From positions 1 to 64,000 of the forward strand of contig JAGASI010000026.1 in NCBI GenBank assembly GCA_017621845.1: a stretch of DNA of 64,000 nt, read 5' to 3'. This stretch comes from Muribaculaceae bacterium. GTDB lineage: Bacteria; Bacteroidota; Bacteroidia; Bacteroidales; Muribaculaceae. The position numbers and the translations under genes were made by a program. Below, piece after piece: positions 6,676-19,800 of the stretch (within the stretch, counting starts at the first letter, position 1; each line of letters begins with the position of its first letter). The notes under the pieces are model-generated. The model did no database searches. It saw nothing but the letters and a program-made list of their open reading frames with translations, and was not told the origin of the DNA.

Positions 6676-7875
6676 ATGGTAGTAGGACAAAAACCACCTA
6701 TCGGCGTTGTTGCCCCCAATCCGGGTATCGCTCCCGAGGTTGAGGGCGCACCCGCATCCGTACCCGGAGGGAATGACGGCACGGACAAAACCAAGATGAC
6801 AGGCACGCCTGCGACTGTCGCTGTCGCTCCTCCCCCTATCTCACCCGACCTGCCCGGCGGCCCCAACTATGTTGAGGCCGACCCGAGCAAGATTGCAGTC
6901 GTTCCTCCTCCCGACAACAAGGAGGACGCTCCGTCTGCGTCCACTGATGTTGAGCAAGACCCACCTGCCGACGATTCTCCGAAACTCACCCCGGAAGAGC
7001 AAGCAAAGGCCGATGCCGTTGCAGGCACTGACAGCCAAATCAAGACCATTCAAGATTGGATGGATGCCGAGGGCAACCGCCCCGAAACCGAAGAACAGCG
7101 CAAGAAGCGCGAGCGCAGGGAGAAGTCCAAGAAGATTATCGCAGCTGTCAGTGACGGCATATCGGCGTTGAGCAACCTTTTCTTTACCTCGCAGTATGCC
7201 CCCAATATGTACAACCATGACAAAGGGAGCATGATGAAGCCTGTTAATGACCGCATCGAGAAACTGAAAGCCGAGCGAGAGAAGAACGCCGACAAGTATC
7301 TGCAATTCTCTCTCAAACTCGGTGACCTGCAAAACGAGCGCGCCAAGACTCTCCGCGAGTTGGAGGCACAGCAGGAGCGTCAGAAACTCGCACGCGAGAA
7401 AGCACAGCGCGAGGCCGAACAGCACGGATGGCTCGCCCTGCTTCAGCCGGACAGGCAGCGTGAGCAGAAAGGCAAGGCCGACCGAGCCGAGCAGGAAGCA
7501 ATCACCGCGCAGGCCGAGGCCGAGGCCGCTCCCGAAATGCAAAGGGCGAAACTTGCCACCGAAAAGGCGCGTAAGGGCAGTTTGGACGCATCAGCCGCCA
7601 ATTCTCGTGCATCTGCGGCCGCTCACAACCGCTCCAACGTGTCGGAGTTCTCTGCATGGGACGAACACGGACACGAGCATAAGTTCCGGACCAAGGATGC
7701 CGCCGAAGCCTATGCCAAACAACACGGCACATGGCAAGAGGTGGACGAGACCGAAACCACAGATACCTCACGGACTGTTGGGTCGCGTACTTCCAAAAGC
7801 ACATCGACCAAGACCAAGAAAGGCGGTCATGCAGGCAAACCCAGTCCGACTGGTAAACAATCACCCACCGCATAA
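6676..7875 (+). CDS. Hypothetical 399-aa protein of the virion operon
   Basis: Not recognised as a family. Residues 1-115 are proline-, valine- and acid-rich and probably disordered. Residues 120-175 contain a basic helix and a short hydrophobic stretch (IIAAVSDGISALSNLFF). Residues 190-300 form a charged coiled coil. The C-terminus is Ser/Thr/Lys-rich. It lies between the small hydrophobic virion-like gene and the giant gene, with only 12 nt to the giant start, so the three probably act together in an ejected or internal virion complex. That is inference from layout. Confidence 0.5.
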   Translation: MVVGQKPPIGVVAPNPGIAPEVEGAPASVPGGNDGTDKTKMTGTPATVAVAPPPISPDLPGGPNYVEADPSKIAVVPPPDNKEDAPSASTDVEQDPPADDSPKLTPEEQAKADAVAGTDSQIKTIQDWMDAEGNRPETEEQRKKRERREKSKKIIAAVSDGISALSNLFFTSQYAPNMYNHDKGSMMKPVNDRIEKLKAEREKNADKYLQFSLKLGDLQNERAKTLRELEAQQERQKLAREKAQREAEQHGWLALLQPDRQREQKGKADRAEQEAITAQAEAEAAPEMQRAKLATEKARKGSLDASAANSRASAAAHNRSNVSEFSAWDEHGHEHKFRTKDAAEAYAKQHGTWQEVDETETTDTSRTVGSRTSKSTSTKTKKGGHAGKPSPTGKQSPTA

Positions 7876-7887
7876 TCACAACCAATT

Positions 7888-10800
7888 ATGGCAAAAGATA
7901 AAGTATCAAACCTATATAGCGCATTCGTCAAGAGCGGCTATGCGATGGAGTCCGAGGCTCAGTTCCGAGAGAACCTCAAAGACCCGAAAAAGCGCAAGGC
8001 CGCCTATGACGCGCTTGTCGCTGACGGATACCAAATGGAACCGTATGCAGATTTTGAGAGCAATATCGGGTTTGGCGCACCCAAACAACAGCCTGCCACA
8101 GCAAAATCCACAGCAAAAACAACGTCCACTCCTGCCCCGACAGCGCAAGCCCCGACCCAGTCAGCACCTGCGACCGCGCCTCAACAGCCACAGCAACCTG
8201 CATGGCAACCCACCGAGCAGGAGAAGATAAGAATGTCTTATCAACTCCACACGATGATGAACGACTTTAATCAGCGTTCAAGGGCGCGTGTGGAGCAGAC
8301 ACGGCGCATGACCGAGCGGTTTACCCCGGAGGGCAGGAAGAAACTCAAAGCCGCCAAGTTTCAAGCGCAGCTTGCAGGCACTCCCACAAGCGTCATGGGT
8401 CTTACCCCCAACGTGTCGGCGGCCCCTGCCGATGGTCAGCAGGGGGCGACCGATGGCGCGGAAGCACCGAAACCGCTGTTGAGCGGTCAGTCCCCCGTTC
8501 CCTATGGTGTGGTCATTGAGAACGGAGAGCGCAAGACGCAGTGGCTTCTCCCCGATGGCAGACTCACCACATCTCTTATAGAGGCCGACCAAGCCGAGTA
8601 TGGCGCACGCCGTGTCCGACTGATGAACCAATTTGTAGGGCGCATGAGAGCCAACGGCCTTGACCCTGCAAAGCAGGAGGACGTGCAGAGGCAGGCGCAG
8701 CTCGATTATGAAGCACCTATGAGAAAAGTGCTGAACTCCGTTTGGGCGCAAGCCGAGGCCGAAGATAGAGCCGCCGATGAGGACTACCGCCGAGAGTTGG
8801 AGGAGTATAATAAAACCATCCGTAGCAACATCCGCGCGTTTGGCCCCGATGGTATGCCATTGGCAACCCCCGAGGAGAACCTGCGTGATTACAACCGAGC
8901 CGTGAAGCGCAAGGAAACTTTCAACCTTGAGTCCATGGCCAACACGGTTCTCAACAGCCTCCCCTCGTCATATCGTCAGCAGACGCTGTATGCCTATCAG
9001 CAGTATTTTACGGCTCACACAAACGAACTCAACGGAAGGTCAGTACAGCAGGCCGCCGAGGACGCTCTGCGTGCGGAGGTCTACAACGCCGTATATCAGC
9101 GTGCGGTAGATTACCAAATGCCAAAGAGTAAGACCGAGTTCTTAATGCGCAAGATTGCCGACCAACCGCTCCTCAGTCCTTATATGGCGATGGATATGGC
9201 GGCCGCCTCTATGACACACTCATGGGGGATGAACGCGGCAGAGATTGACGCTATGGGTCAGTACGGCCAACAGCACCGCGCACTTGACATAACAGGCACA
9301 GTCCTTAACATGGCTTTTGACCCCACCACTTATGTATCCGGCGGTGTTGGTGGTTTCGTAGGCAAGCAGGGAATGAAACTTGCAGGCAAGCAGATGATAA
9401 AGGGCGCGTCCAAGGAGTTGGCCGAGAGATATGCAGCTCGCACCCTCACTGGGCGAGTTATTGGAGGAGTCGCAGGAGGAGCCGCCAACTTTGCCACCTA
9501 TGAGACTCTGAAAAACATCCAAGGTCAGATGGCGGTCGGCGGTGTTGTCAATCCCGAAACGGGAGAAAGAGAGTTTTCTTTTGATGAGGTACTGAAAGCA
9601 GGAGGCCACGGTCTTGTGCTTGGTGGCGTTACAGGCGCGTTCTCGCCCATCATCGGCAACGTGGCCGACAAATATGTCAAGGCAACCACAAGCACAGCTG
9701 GTAAAATGGCTGTTCGCACAGGCGAGTTGACAACATCCACTCTCGCAGAGGGTACAATCTTCTCGGCATACGATATATATGAGAACTCCAAACTCGTCGA
9801 TGATGACCCCAACAAACGCTCTAATTGGGATATATGGAGTGACAGCATGGCGATGATGTTAGGCTTCAAGGTCAGCCACATGGTTAAGAGTGCGCCTCAA
9901 TACGTTGCAAGCCTGCGCCCCATCAAGCCTACCAACGGCAGACCGCTGACGCAGGCCGAGCGCAACCACAACCGCATGGACTTTGAGGAACGCCTGCGCA
10001 AGCGTATGGATATGAGTCCGCGCGACTTGGATTTCACCAAGGAGGAGCGCGATGAACTGCGCCGGGCAGGATATGGTGAACTTGCAGACCTATTCAGCCG
10101 TGACCACTTTGAAACGCAGAACCCCAACGTCAATCCTGCCGATGGTGCTGTTGAGTTGAGAACAGAGCGTGTAGAGGCTGAAACAATCCACCGCTCGCCC
10201 GAATTTGACGGCTATTCAGCGATGGAAGCACTCATGCAGGACAGCAGGGTCAGCCAAAACGCACGCGCCAAGGCATATTTCATCCTTACAGGCCGTATGC
10301 TCCCGATGGGAACCGTTATGGCCTACAACACACAGCAGGCCGAGGATGGCTCTTTCATTGTCAATTCAGTCACATCTGATGGAGAGGTTGTCACCTCTCG
10401 CCGTTTCGCATCGGAGCGCGAGGCGCAGGGCGAGATTGACAATATCAACAGGCAGGTAGAACTCAACACTATTGACGTTGGCGAGAGATACCGCGATGCA
10501 GAAGCCAATGAGGCTGTGTTCATGGCCGCAGTCAACGAGGTATCGCGCGGAGCAGACCCGCAGGCCATCCGTCAGATATATGAGGCTGTGAAGCGCGGTG
10601 ACGAGAATGTGACCGAGTCGCAGCGTCAACTTGTGGAGTTCCTTGACGAAGCCATCAAGCGCAACTCCGAGGCAGGAGCGGAACACCGCCCCGAAGCAAT
10701 CCGCGAACGCCTCAACAAGGAGACCGGCCTTGACGTTGACAAGGCTCTGCGCAAACAGCCAAAAGACCGCACTGAGGAGGAGCAGGCTCTTGTGGAGCGT

Positions 10801-13800
10801 TATGCGCGTGAATTATTCCCGGAGCAGAAGCAGGAGGAACAGTATGAACCATCTCCCGAGCAGGCCGAGGCCGACCGAATGTATGAGGAGAGCCGTCTGC
10901 TGTATGGACGCTTTGAGCAGGGTGACCCCACCGCGCAGGCAGATATAGACGCTATTGCCCTCCGTATGCAGGAGGCATATCAGATGTGCGAGGACGCTTT
11001 CGGGGCAGAGGCCGAGTATTGGATGTACCGCGTCAATGAAAATCCGTGGTTACTCATCAATGACCCCTCCCTCACCCCCGACCAACAGGAAGCCGTCCTC
11101 TACTACATCAACTCCAAGGCCGCGCTTGACGGCGTTATGGATGCCTCGCACGAAGCCTCACAGCGCAAGCGCGAGCAGGTTGAGCAGGAAGTCGCAGGGC
11201 GCACCCACAAGGAGCGCGGTGTCATCATCCCTGCCGTCATGAAAGTGGATGACAAGCCTGCCTACATCATCAAGGGCGATGTGGCCATGTACCCCGATGG
11301 GTCGGCCATTGATACCGCCAACTCGTCCGAGAGCATTGTCATCATGGACGAGTCGGGCGAATATAAGTTTGTGTCCCCCGACCAAATATATAAGGTCGGT
11401 GAGAGCATCGACCCACAGGACGAGTTGCAGACGGCCTATGCCCAAATAGACGCAGAGCAGGAGTCCGTGTTTGGTGTTGACGTTCCTCCCGAACCCGAAG
11501 CACCTGCCGAGCCTGCCCCGGAGCCTGCGGCCCCTGCCCCCGAAGCGGAAGCACCTCAACAGCCTATCGCCGACACCAAGGAATATGACCGAGGCTTTGA
11601 GGAGGGCATTGAGGTTTCAACGAGCCTTTCCGATGAAGTTCTCAACCAAACTATCAACGACCTGCGCGGACGTGATTCCCTTACCGATGAGTGGCGAGGC
11701 CGTCTTGAAGCCTACGAATATGAGCAACAGCGCAGGCAGATGGAGGCGCAGAACGCTCCTGCCGAGGCGGCAGGCAACAATGGCACTGAAAATATTCCAC
11801 AAAATGGCAACATCGGTGCTGAAAATATTCCTGCACCCGAACAGCCGACCGAAACAGCACTCTCGCGCATACCTTTCAACGAGGAGAAGCAGGACTATGA
11901 GTTCACGGCTGTAGAGCCGGAAACAGCATGGGACGGCCTCGTTGAGGCCATGGAGGGCGAGGCCAACGCCGTGCCTATCGCACAGCAGATGATAGCGGAT
12001 GCCAACAAGAGATTGGAGGCACTGGGTAAGAAGCCGCCGACACCTGCCAAGCCTAAACTCGCAGGCAAGGCCGGTCCCATGGCCATGCGTGCCGAGCAGA
12101 AGCGCGTGGACGAGGAAAACGCCAAGGCGCAGGCCGAGTATCAGCAGGCACTCGCTGACGCGCAGGCAGAGGCGCAGGCGTGGAGCAACATCCTCAAAGT
12201 CTATACCTCTCGCAATATGGAGCTGCGCCGTCAGCAGGAGGAGGAACGCCGTCGGCGTGACGCAGAGGCTCATGACGCAGCTGTGGCACGATTTGAGGAG
12301 GAACAGCGTATCAAGGCCGAGAAGCAGGCAGAGCAGGAGCGCATCGGCGTTCACGCTGTCAATCCGAAGATACGCGAGCGTTGGGAGGCCGCTCCCAAGG
12401 TGGAGGGCAACGAGGACGCTCTGACCCTGCCCGATGGCTCTACCATTACAGGGCGATATGTGCTGACCGAGGCAGGAGCCGCCTCACCGAGCCACGATGC
12501 CAACAACGCCTACGCCCCCACCGAGGGTTTCCCCATAGACGAGAACGGCCAGAGTGTCAATGACCGCGACTATCAGCGCGACAAGGACGCACAGCGCATC
12601 GTGGAGGATATTGCAGGCTCATACGATAACCGCGCCCTGCAAGACCCCGTCATCGTCAGCAATGACGGCGTGGTGTTGTCGGGCAACAACCGCACCATGT
12701 CGGGTGACCTCGCCGCACGTCAGGGAACTGACAAGGCATATAATGACTATCTCGCTAAATTCGGCCACAAGAAATTCGGCTTTACCCCGGAGCAGGTGCA
12801 GGGCATGAAAAATCCTCGCGTGGTGTTCGTGCCGGACGAGGCTCTGCCTTACGATGCCACCACCTTTGCACGCTTCAACGCGCAGGAGAAGAAATCGCAG
12901 GGCAAACCCGAAGCCGCCGTAAAACTCGGCAAGATTGTCCCCGACGCAGTGTTCAACAACATTGTCAATGACATCAGCCGTTATGACCGCCTCTCGGACT
13001 ACTATGCCGATGAGAAAGCCGTTGCGCAGGCATTGGGCGCACTCATGCAGGCAGGGGTCATCAATGACAAGCAGATGCCCGAACTCCGCACAGGCACGGC
13101 ATTGTCGGCAGGAGGAAAGGAACTTATTGAGAACACTCTTATCGGCAAGGTATTCCAAGCCTCGCCCGATGCAGTGCGTCAGATAATATCCGTGCCTACC
13201 CTGCGTCAGTCAATAGTGATGGGATTGAGCGAGATTGCCAACAACCGCACTCTCTCTCGCAACGGCTATGACCTCGCCGATGAATTGGCAAAGGCCGTAG
13301 ACCTCGTTCAGCGTGCCAAGTCATCCAACCCCGACATCTATGTGGACGGTATGCCTATCTCGCCCTTTGGGCGCATGGCAGGATTGTTTGATGACGAGTT
13401 CGGGGACAGCCGTGTCACTGACGCGACAACGCTCCTGCTTGCCGACATCCTCAACAGCGGTAAGCCGAGCGACCTCCGCAAAGTCCTCGCCACCTACAAC
13501 AATGAAGCCTCCATGTCGGCAAGTGGGCAGGCTGACATATTCACAGGCGAGATTGCCTCTAAAGAAGATATTCTCACACAAGTAAACGAACATTTCAGAA
13601 ATGCAACCCCAAAAGAACAGCAAGCCCTCGTTGACAACGCCATCGCAGAACGCAAGCGCAGGGCCGCAGAAGAACAGCAACAGCGTGGAGGAAACGAGGC
13701 AGGTGAACAAACTGCGGATGCTCTTCAACGCGGTGCAGAGCCTCAACAACTGAACGAGCCGACCGAAGCGCAGAAAGCCGCAGGCAACTACAAGATGGAG

Positions 13801-16800
13801 CATCGCAAGGTTGACAGCTACAACGTCAGCATTGAGAACCCCAAAGGCAGTGTGCGCCGTGGCAAGAGCGTAGACGCGGATGGCAAGGAAACTCCGTGGG
13901 AAACCACCATGCAGAATGACTATGGATATATCCGTGGCACGCAGGGCGTGGATGGTGACCACATAGACGTGTTCCTCTCCGAAACCCCGGAGCAGGGTGA
14001 CGTGTTTGTCATCGACCAACTTGACAAGGACGGCAACTTTGACGAGCATAAGGTGATGTACGGCTTCCCCTCGGAGGAGGCCGCACGCGAGGCGTACCTA
14101 TCCAACTATGAACCCGGATGGACCGGCCTCGGCGCGATTACCCACGTCAGCAAGGATGAGTTCAAGAAATGGATTGGCTCGAGCAAGCGCAAGACCAAAC
14201 CATTTGCCGACTATAAGAGCGTCCAAGTGTATAAGGAGCAGAATCCCGTGCTATCAGTTGAGCCGGATGGATTCAGCGATTTCGGCCCTGTGTTCACGCA
14301 GTTCAAGGGTAACGCACAAGGAGCGATAAAACTGCTTTCAGAATTGCAGGACGGAGAAGCCATTGGCGCACTTCATCATAAAGACATCGGTGATATAGAC
14401 CTTGTTTGGGGTAAAGCAGGGACAGCAAAAAGTGACGGCTATGGTCTTGCTAAACTCGTTAAGTACCACCCCGAAGTCGTAGAACATCTCCAAGAAATTC
14501 TTGATGATATGCACATCGTAAAGCGTAGTGAGAATCGCATCAATCTTGAAAGCGATACCCACAAGGCAGCTGTACGTCTGACATGGAACAAGGAGAAAAA
14601 GAAATGGCTTCTTACAGCATTTGAGAAAAAAGAAACGTCAGAGTCAATCGACAAGACGACAGACACTGACGATAATCCTACGGACTTGCGAGGTGACACG
14701 GCTCTCTCGCAAAACTCAGACGTTTCTGACGGCAAAGTTAACACTTTGTCAGCAGATAAACAAATGGACGGCGCAGAAAGTTCTGAACCGTACACCATTA
14801 CGCCCACTAAATATGAGGGCAAGCACAAGACAAGCGATGTATGGTTTGTCAATTTCAACCGCGAACTGACTGCGGAGGAAAAGGCCGCCCTTGATACCTT
14901 TATGCGCGGCCCCCTCACTGAGGGGAAGAAGACCTCGCGTGGATGGTATGACCGCAAGCAGGAGGGTTACATGATGAGGAGCGAGGAGGTCGCGCGTCAA
15001 CTCGGAGAAATGCTTGGCAATGAGGAGGCAGTGGCCGATGCACAGCCGTTGAGCCGTGAGGACATCAAGCAGGCCGCCAAGCCTGCGGATAAGCCTGCAC
15101 GCAAGAAGCCTGCGCCCAAGCCTGCCAACACAGTCACTGTTGAGGATATGACCGATGAGTCGTTCAACGATGATGAAGTTGTTGACGCGCTTGTCAACCA
15201 TCCCATGTTCAAGAACATGGTGGATAACAACCCCGACATTGACGCGGCACGCGAAATGGTAAAGAAAGTCATGGATACCTTGCGAACATCATACCGCAGG
15301 GATGAGGCTTTCGGGCAGAAAGGCGTGAACACCTATCTCCGCTTGACAAGGGACACTGAGTTGCAGAAGCGACTTGAAGAAGCCGCCTTTGCCAAACGCA
15401 AGCCATATTCGCCTGCCGAACCCAAGAGCGAGCCTGCGTCAAAAGGTCAGTTCAAGGTGACTGACGAGATGAAAGCGCAGGAGGCCGAGTTGCGCAAACT
15501 CCTCGGCATTGACGATGACGAGGGAAGCACTGACTCCTATTTCCGTGACCCGGACGAACTCACGATGGAAGAGAAGATGAAGGTGTACTCCATAGGTATA
15601 AACTACACATTCAACTTCCTTAACAACGGCGTGACAGCGTTCCCCGACTTTGTCAAGGCTGTTGTGGGCCGCCTCGGCTCAAAGGTCAAGCCGTTCCTTA
15701 AATCATGGTATAAGGGAGCGCACGCTTTCCCCGGCTATGGTGGTGAGGGGTACACGGACGATGCAGACGTTGACCGCTTTGACGTGGAGAACTTTGACAA
15801 GCCATCGCCGGATGCCATCCGTGATGCCGAAATGCGCGTGGCCGAGCGTAAGGCAGAGAAAGCCGCCGAAAAGGCCAAGAAAGAACTGATTGCACAACGT
15901 AACGAAAAACGTAAGAAAGATGAACAGCAGACAGCAGCAGATACAGCAGCTCTTGCAAAAGAAGCAGAGGCTGTTGCAAGCGAAGCAGAGGCTACAGCAG
16001 ACAGCGCGAAAGATGAGCGAGCAGTCGCAGATGCCTCCGAAAAAGTAGACAAGGCACTTGACAAAATCAACAAACAACTTGCCATTTTAGGGTACTTTGA
16101 GCGAAAAGGCAATGACCCGGTAGCCATTGTAGAGCGCAAGGCGGCCGAGGCAGGAGCAGACTTGGCGGCCCGACTCGTTGATGACTTAGGTCTTAAACTC
16201 ACCGACCTGCCGAAAGGCGTAAATGTGGTAAGTGCAGACTTCGGAGAAAAGGGAGGCTATGTAAGGATTAACCTGCCTGTGCGCAGTGGCTATGAGCCAT
16301 TGCGTATAGATATTCGCTTTGACCGCACAGGCAACGAGAGCCTGCGCCTTACCGAACTGATGACAACTCTTAAGCGTGGTGACGAGCAATCCTACATCAT
16401 AGGTGAAGACCACCAAGCTTGGTTGTCTGCCCCTACTTATGGAGAACTTATCAGCACGATAAAAGAGCAAATCGGGAAATATCTGCCAAAGGAGGAAGCC
16501 TTTGAAGTCCCCGAATTTTGGCATGACAAGACCATCGCGGAACTTGAAAAGATGCTTGCTGATGTTCTGCCCAAAGCGAAAAGCAAGACGGGCAAGAGTT
16601 TCGGCATGGATAAGATTGCAAGAGGTCTATCCCAGTACATTGAAAGTCGCAGGGCAAAGGAGGAGGCACCGGCGGCCCCCACATTCCCCGACCCCAAGGA
16701 CAAAGAGGCCGTGTCAACATGGCTCTATGACAACTCGGACGAGATGTGGCGAGGCGTTGATGCTATGATGAAAGATGCCGTCCATGACAAGCAAATCATC

Positions 16801-19800
16801 AACACATTCAAGGCCAAGAACACCGAGTGGGCAATGCAAACCATTGTCGGCGATTTCGTTGACCGATGGCTGAGTGAGCGTTTGGAGGAGATGTTCAACG
16901 AATATCCTGCCACCATAAAGGCGTGGTTTGACTACGGACAGCGTGGTCTAATCTCCGATGTCATGGCCGAGCGCATAGCCAAGGCTATCAAGAACCCTGC
17001 CGAAGCGCCCAAAGAAAAGATAGTCAACGGCTATAAGGCCGGAGACGAGGTAATGTTGGAGCGCAACGGCAAATGGGAGAAACAGCGCATTGTAGACTTT
17101 GATGCCAACGACCGCCCCATACTTGACTCATTCGGCACATCGTTTATCACCGAGGTAGCCGATTGGAGCCGCATCAAGCCTGCCGATGGAGCAATCGGCG
17201 AGGCCAAACGAGTTGCGGCCGAAGCCAAGGAGAAGCGTAAACAAGCAGGCAAGACTCCCCTTATGCTTCAGTATGAGGCCATGAAAGAGAAGCACCCCGG
17301 CACGCTGATACTATTCCGCGTGGGCGATTTCTTTGAAACATTCAAAGAAGATGCACAAGCAGTAAGCAAAGTGCTAAACCTCACACTGACTTCTCGCGCG
17401 ATAGCCAAGAACGACAAGGTATATTTAGCTGGCTTCCCAAATCACGCCATAGACAAATACCTGCCGAGGCTTATAAAGGCAGGATATAAAGTTGCCATCT
17501 GTGAGCAGATTGATGAGCCAAAAGTTAAGATAACTACTAAACCCAAACCTCAAACCGAGGCCACTACGGCTGACGGCAAACATAAGGCAGGTGACCGCGT
17601 GGCAATGGCCGGGCAAGAGTTGGAGATTGTCAATGTTCGTGAGAATGGCAATCTTGACCTGCGTGGGAATGTCAACGGCATAGAGAATAACTTGATTGAT
17701 ATTGCCCCCGACAAGGTGTATATCCCCGGCTCAGATGATGCCGTGAAGTATTGGTATGGTGTCAAGTTGGCACAAGCCAAGAAAGCAGGTATCACCTCCG
17801 CCAAAGTCCCCGAACTGCGAAAGCAGGTCGAGGACATGGTAGATAAAGCCAAGGAACGCTTAGAGAGCGACAAATCATTTGAGGCTGTAGAGCAGATGTC
17901 GCAGGCACTCGCCATGGAGCAGGTGCTGAATGATATTGCACTTGGCAAGACCGAGCGCAAAAATACTGCAACGGCCAAGGCTGTTGAGGCATTGCAGGGA
18001 GGGAAGAAGCCTGCGAAGAATAAAGCAATCAAACCCGAACAGCAGGTCGGTGACCTTTTCGGCGGCCTGTTTGATGAACCCGAAAATTCAGATAACAATG
18101 TTAAACGAGAGAGTGATACGAAAGGCCAAGGAGTGGCTAAAGGTGAACGCGCACACACCATGGGCAATGATGCGCCTCGAACTAATGGAGGAAAACACCC
18201 CCGAGGAACTGAGCCGACTGATAAAGTCGGGGCAGCTGATGCAGAGCGTTCAGACGTGGAACGAGGAACTGACGGAACGTCACATGGAACTGATGAGGAG
18301 CGGGGATTACAACAGCCCGCAGGAAATCGGGGACGTGATGAGGTCGGAACTTCTGAACGAGTTGCAGGAGCCGCAGATGAGCGTGGAGGAACTTCTGAAC
18401 CGCGCCCTGCTTCTGAACGAGAAACTGACAACGGAGGAAAAGGATTATCTGAGGGAGAACCTGCCGCCGGGACTCGCGAGGGAGGTAGACCTGCTTCCGT
18501 AAAGAACACCGCCAAAAAGCCGGAGAGAAAGTTCACACGCAACTTCCGCTATGATGAGGATGAGAACGAGGCCGACTCTTACTCACCGAAACAGCGGTTG
18601 GAGGCCAACGTAAAGGCCATTGAAACCCTTGCAGAGGTGCTGTTCGGTGGTAAGCCTGCCACTGATGAGCAGAAAGCCATTATCTCGCGTTTCAGAGGAT
18701 GGGGACAGGTAGACCTCGGCAACTACTATGACCTTGACCATATTATCCGTAGCACCTACACCGACTCGCCGCTACATAGGCTCGCCAAGGCCATTCAGAA
18801 ACTTGACCCCCAAGGAGAGAAGAAACTTTTCGGGGCAATCAAGCAGGCCTCGCTGTCATCATACTACACCCCGACCAAGATAGCCAAGGCCATCAACTCG
18901 TTCCTGACGCTTGCAGGCTTCCGAGGAGGCAAGTTCCTTGACCCCTCAATGGGTAACGGAATGTTTGAGGGAACGATGCCTCAAAGGATGCAGGAGCGCA
19001 CCGAGATAACAGGCGTTGAACTTGATTGGTTGAGCGGTCAACTTTCGCGTATCCTCTACCCGGATGCCAACGTCATCATCGGAGGATTTGAGAAATCGGG
19101 ACTCGCCCCCGGCTCATACGATGTGGTATCGAGCAACGTGCCTTTCGGTAGCATAGAAGTCACTGACCCCACATGGAAAAGCGACTCCACTCCCGTGAAG
19201 CGAGCTGCGCAGAACCGCATCCACAACTACTATGCGGTGAAGATGCTTGAGGCATTACGCCCCGGAGGTCTGCTTCCCATGATGACCACAACGGCTGTCA
19301 TGGACACAAGGAGCAATCAGATAATCCGAGAGCATATCGCCATGGAGGGTGAGATACTCGGAGCGGTACGTCTGCCCGATAACACATTCCAAGGCACAGG
19401 CGTGAATACTGATGTAATCTTCGTGCGGAAGTGGCGCGATGAGGAGGACCGTATGACACGGCGAGCCGACCCCGAATATCAGAAATTGGAGCAGGCTTTC
19501 CTCTCGTCCGCTACAACAACGGCCAAAGGAAAGAATGACGGCAAGGAGCGCAAGGTTGAATACAACGGCTACTATGCACTCCACCCGGAGAACATGATAG
19601 GCGAGGTGCAGGCAGGTAACCAATATAAGGAGGATGCCTTTGGACTGACGAGCCGTATGTCGGTCGATGAGATTGCATCGGCTATGGAAAAGGCCATCAA
19701 GCGTATTGTTGGCAACCGCCGTGGCAAACTGTTTGACGTGACACGCACGGTCCGCGAGTCACAGCAGGCCGTGCGTGCCGCCTACAAAGGTGACGGCGAT

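Noticed and set aside
7322..8230. 302-codon plus-strand frame across the 399-aa and giant genes
   Set aside because: Arg/Pro/Ser-rich shadow that crosses a real gene boundary and start codon.
17550..18542. 330-codon minus-strand frame
   Set aside because: Ser/Pro/Arg-rich antisense of the giant gene, without protein-like order; only the +1 frame in this part looks coding.
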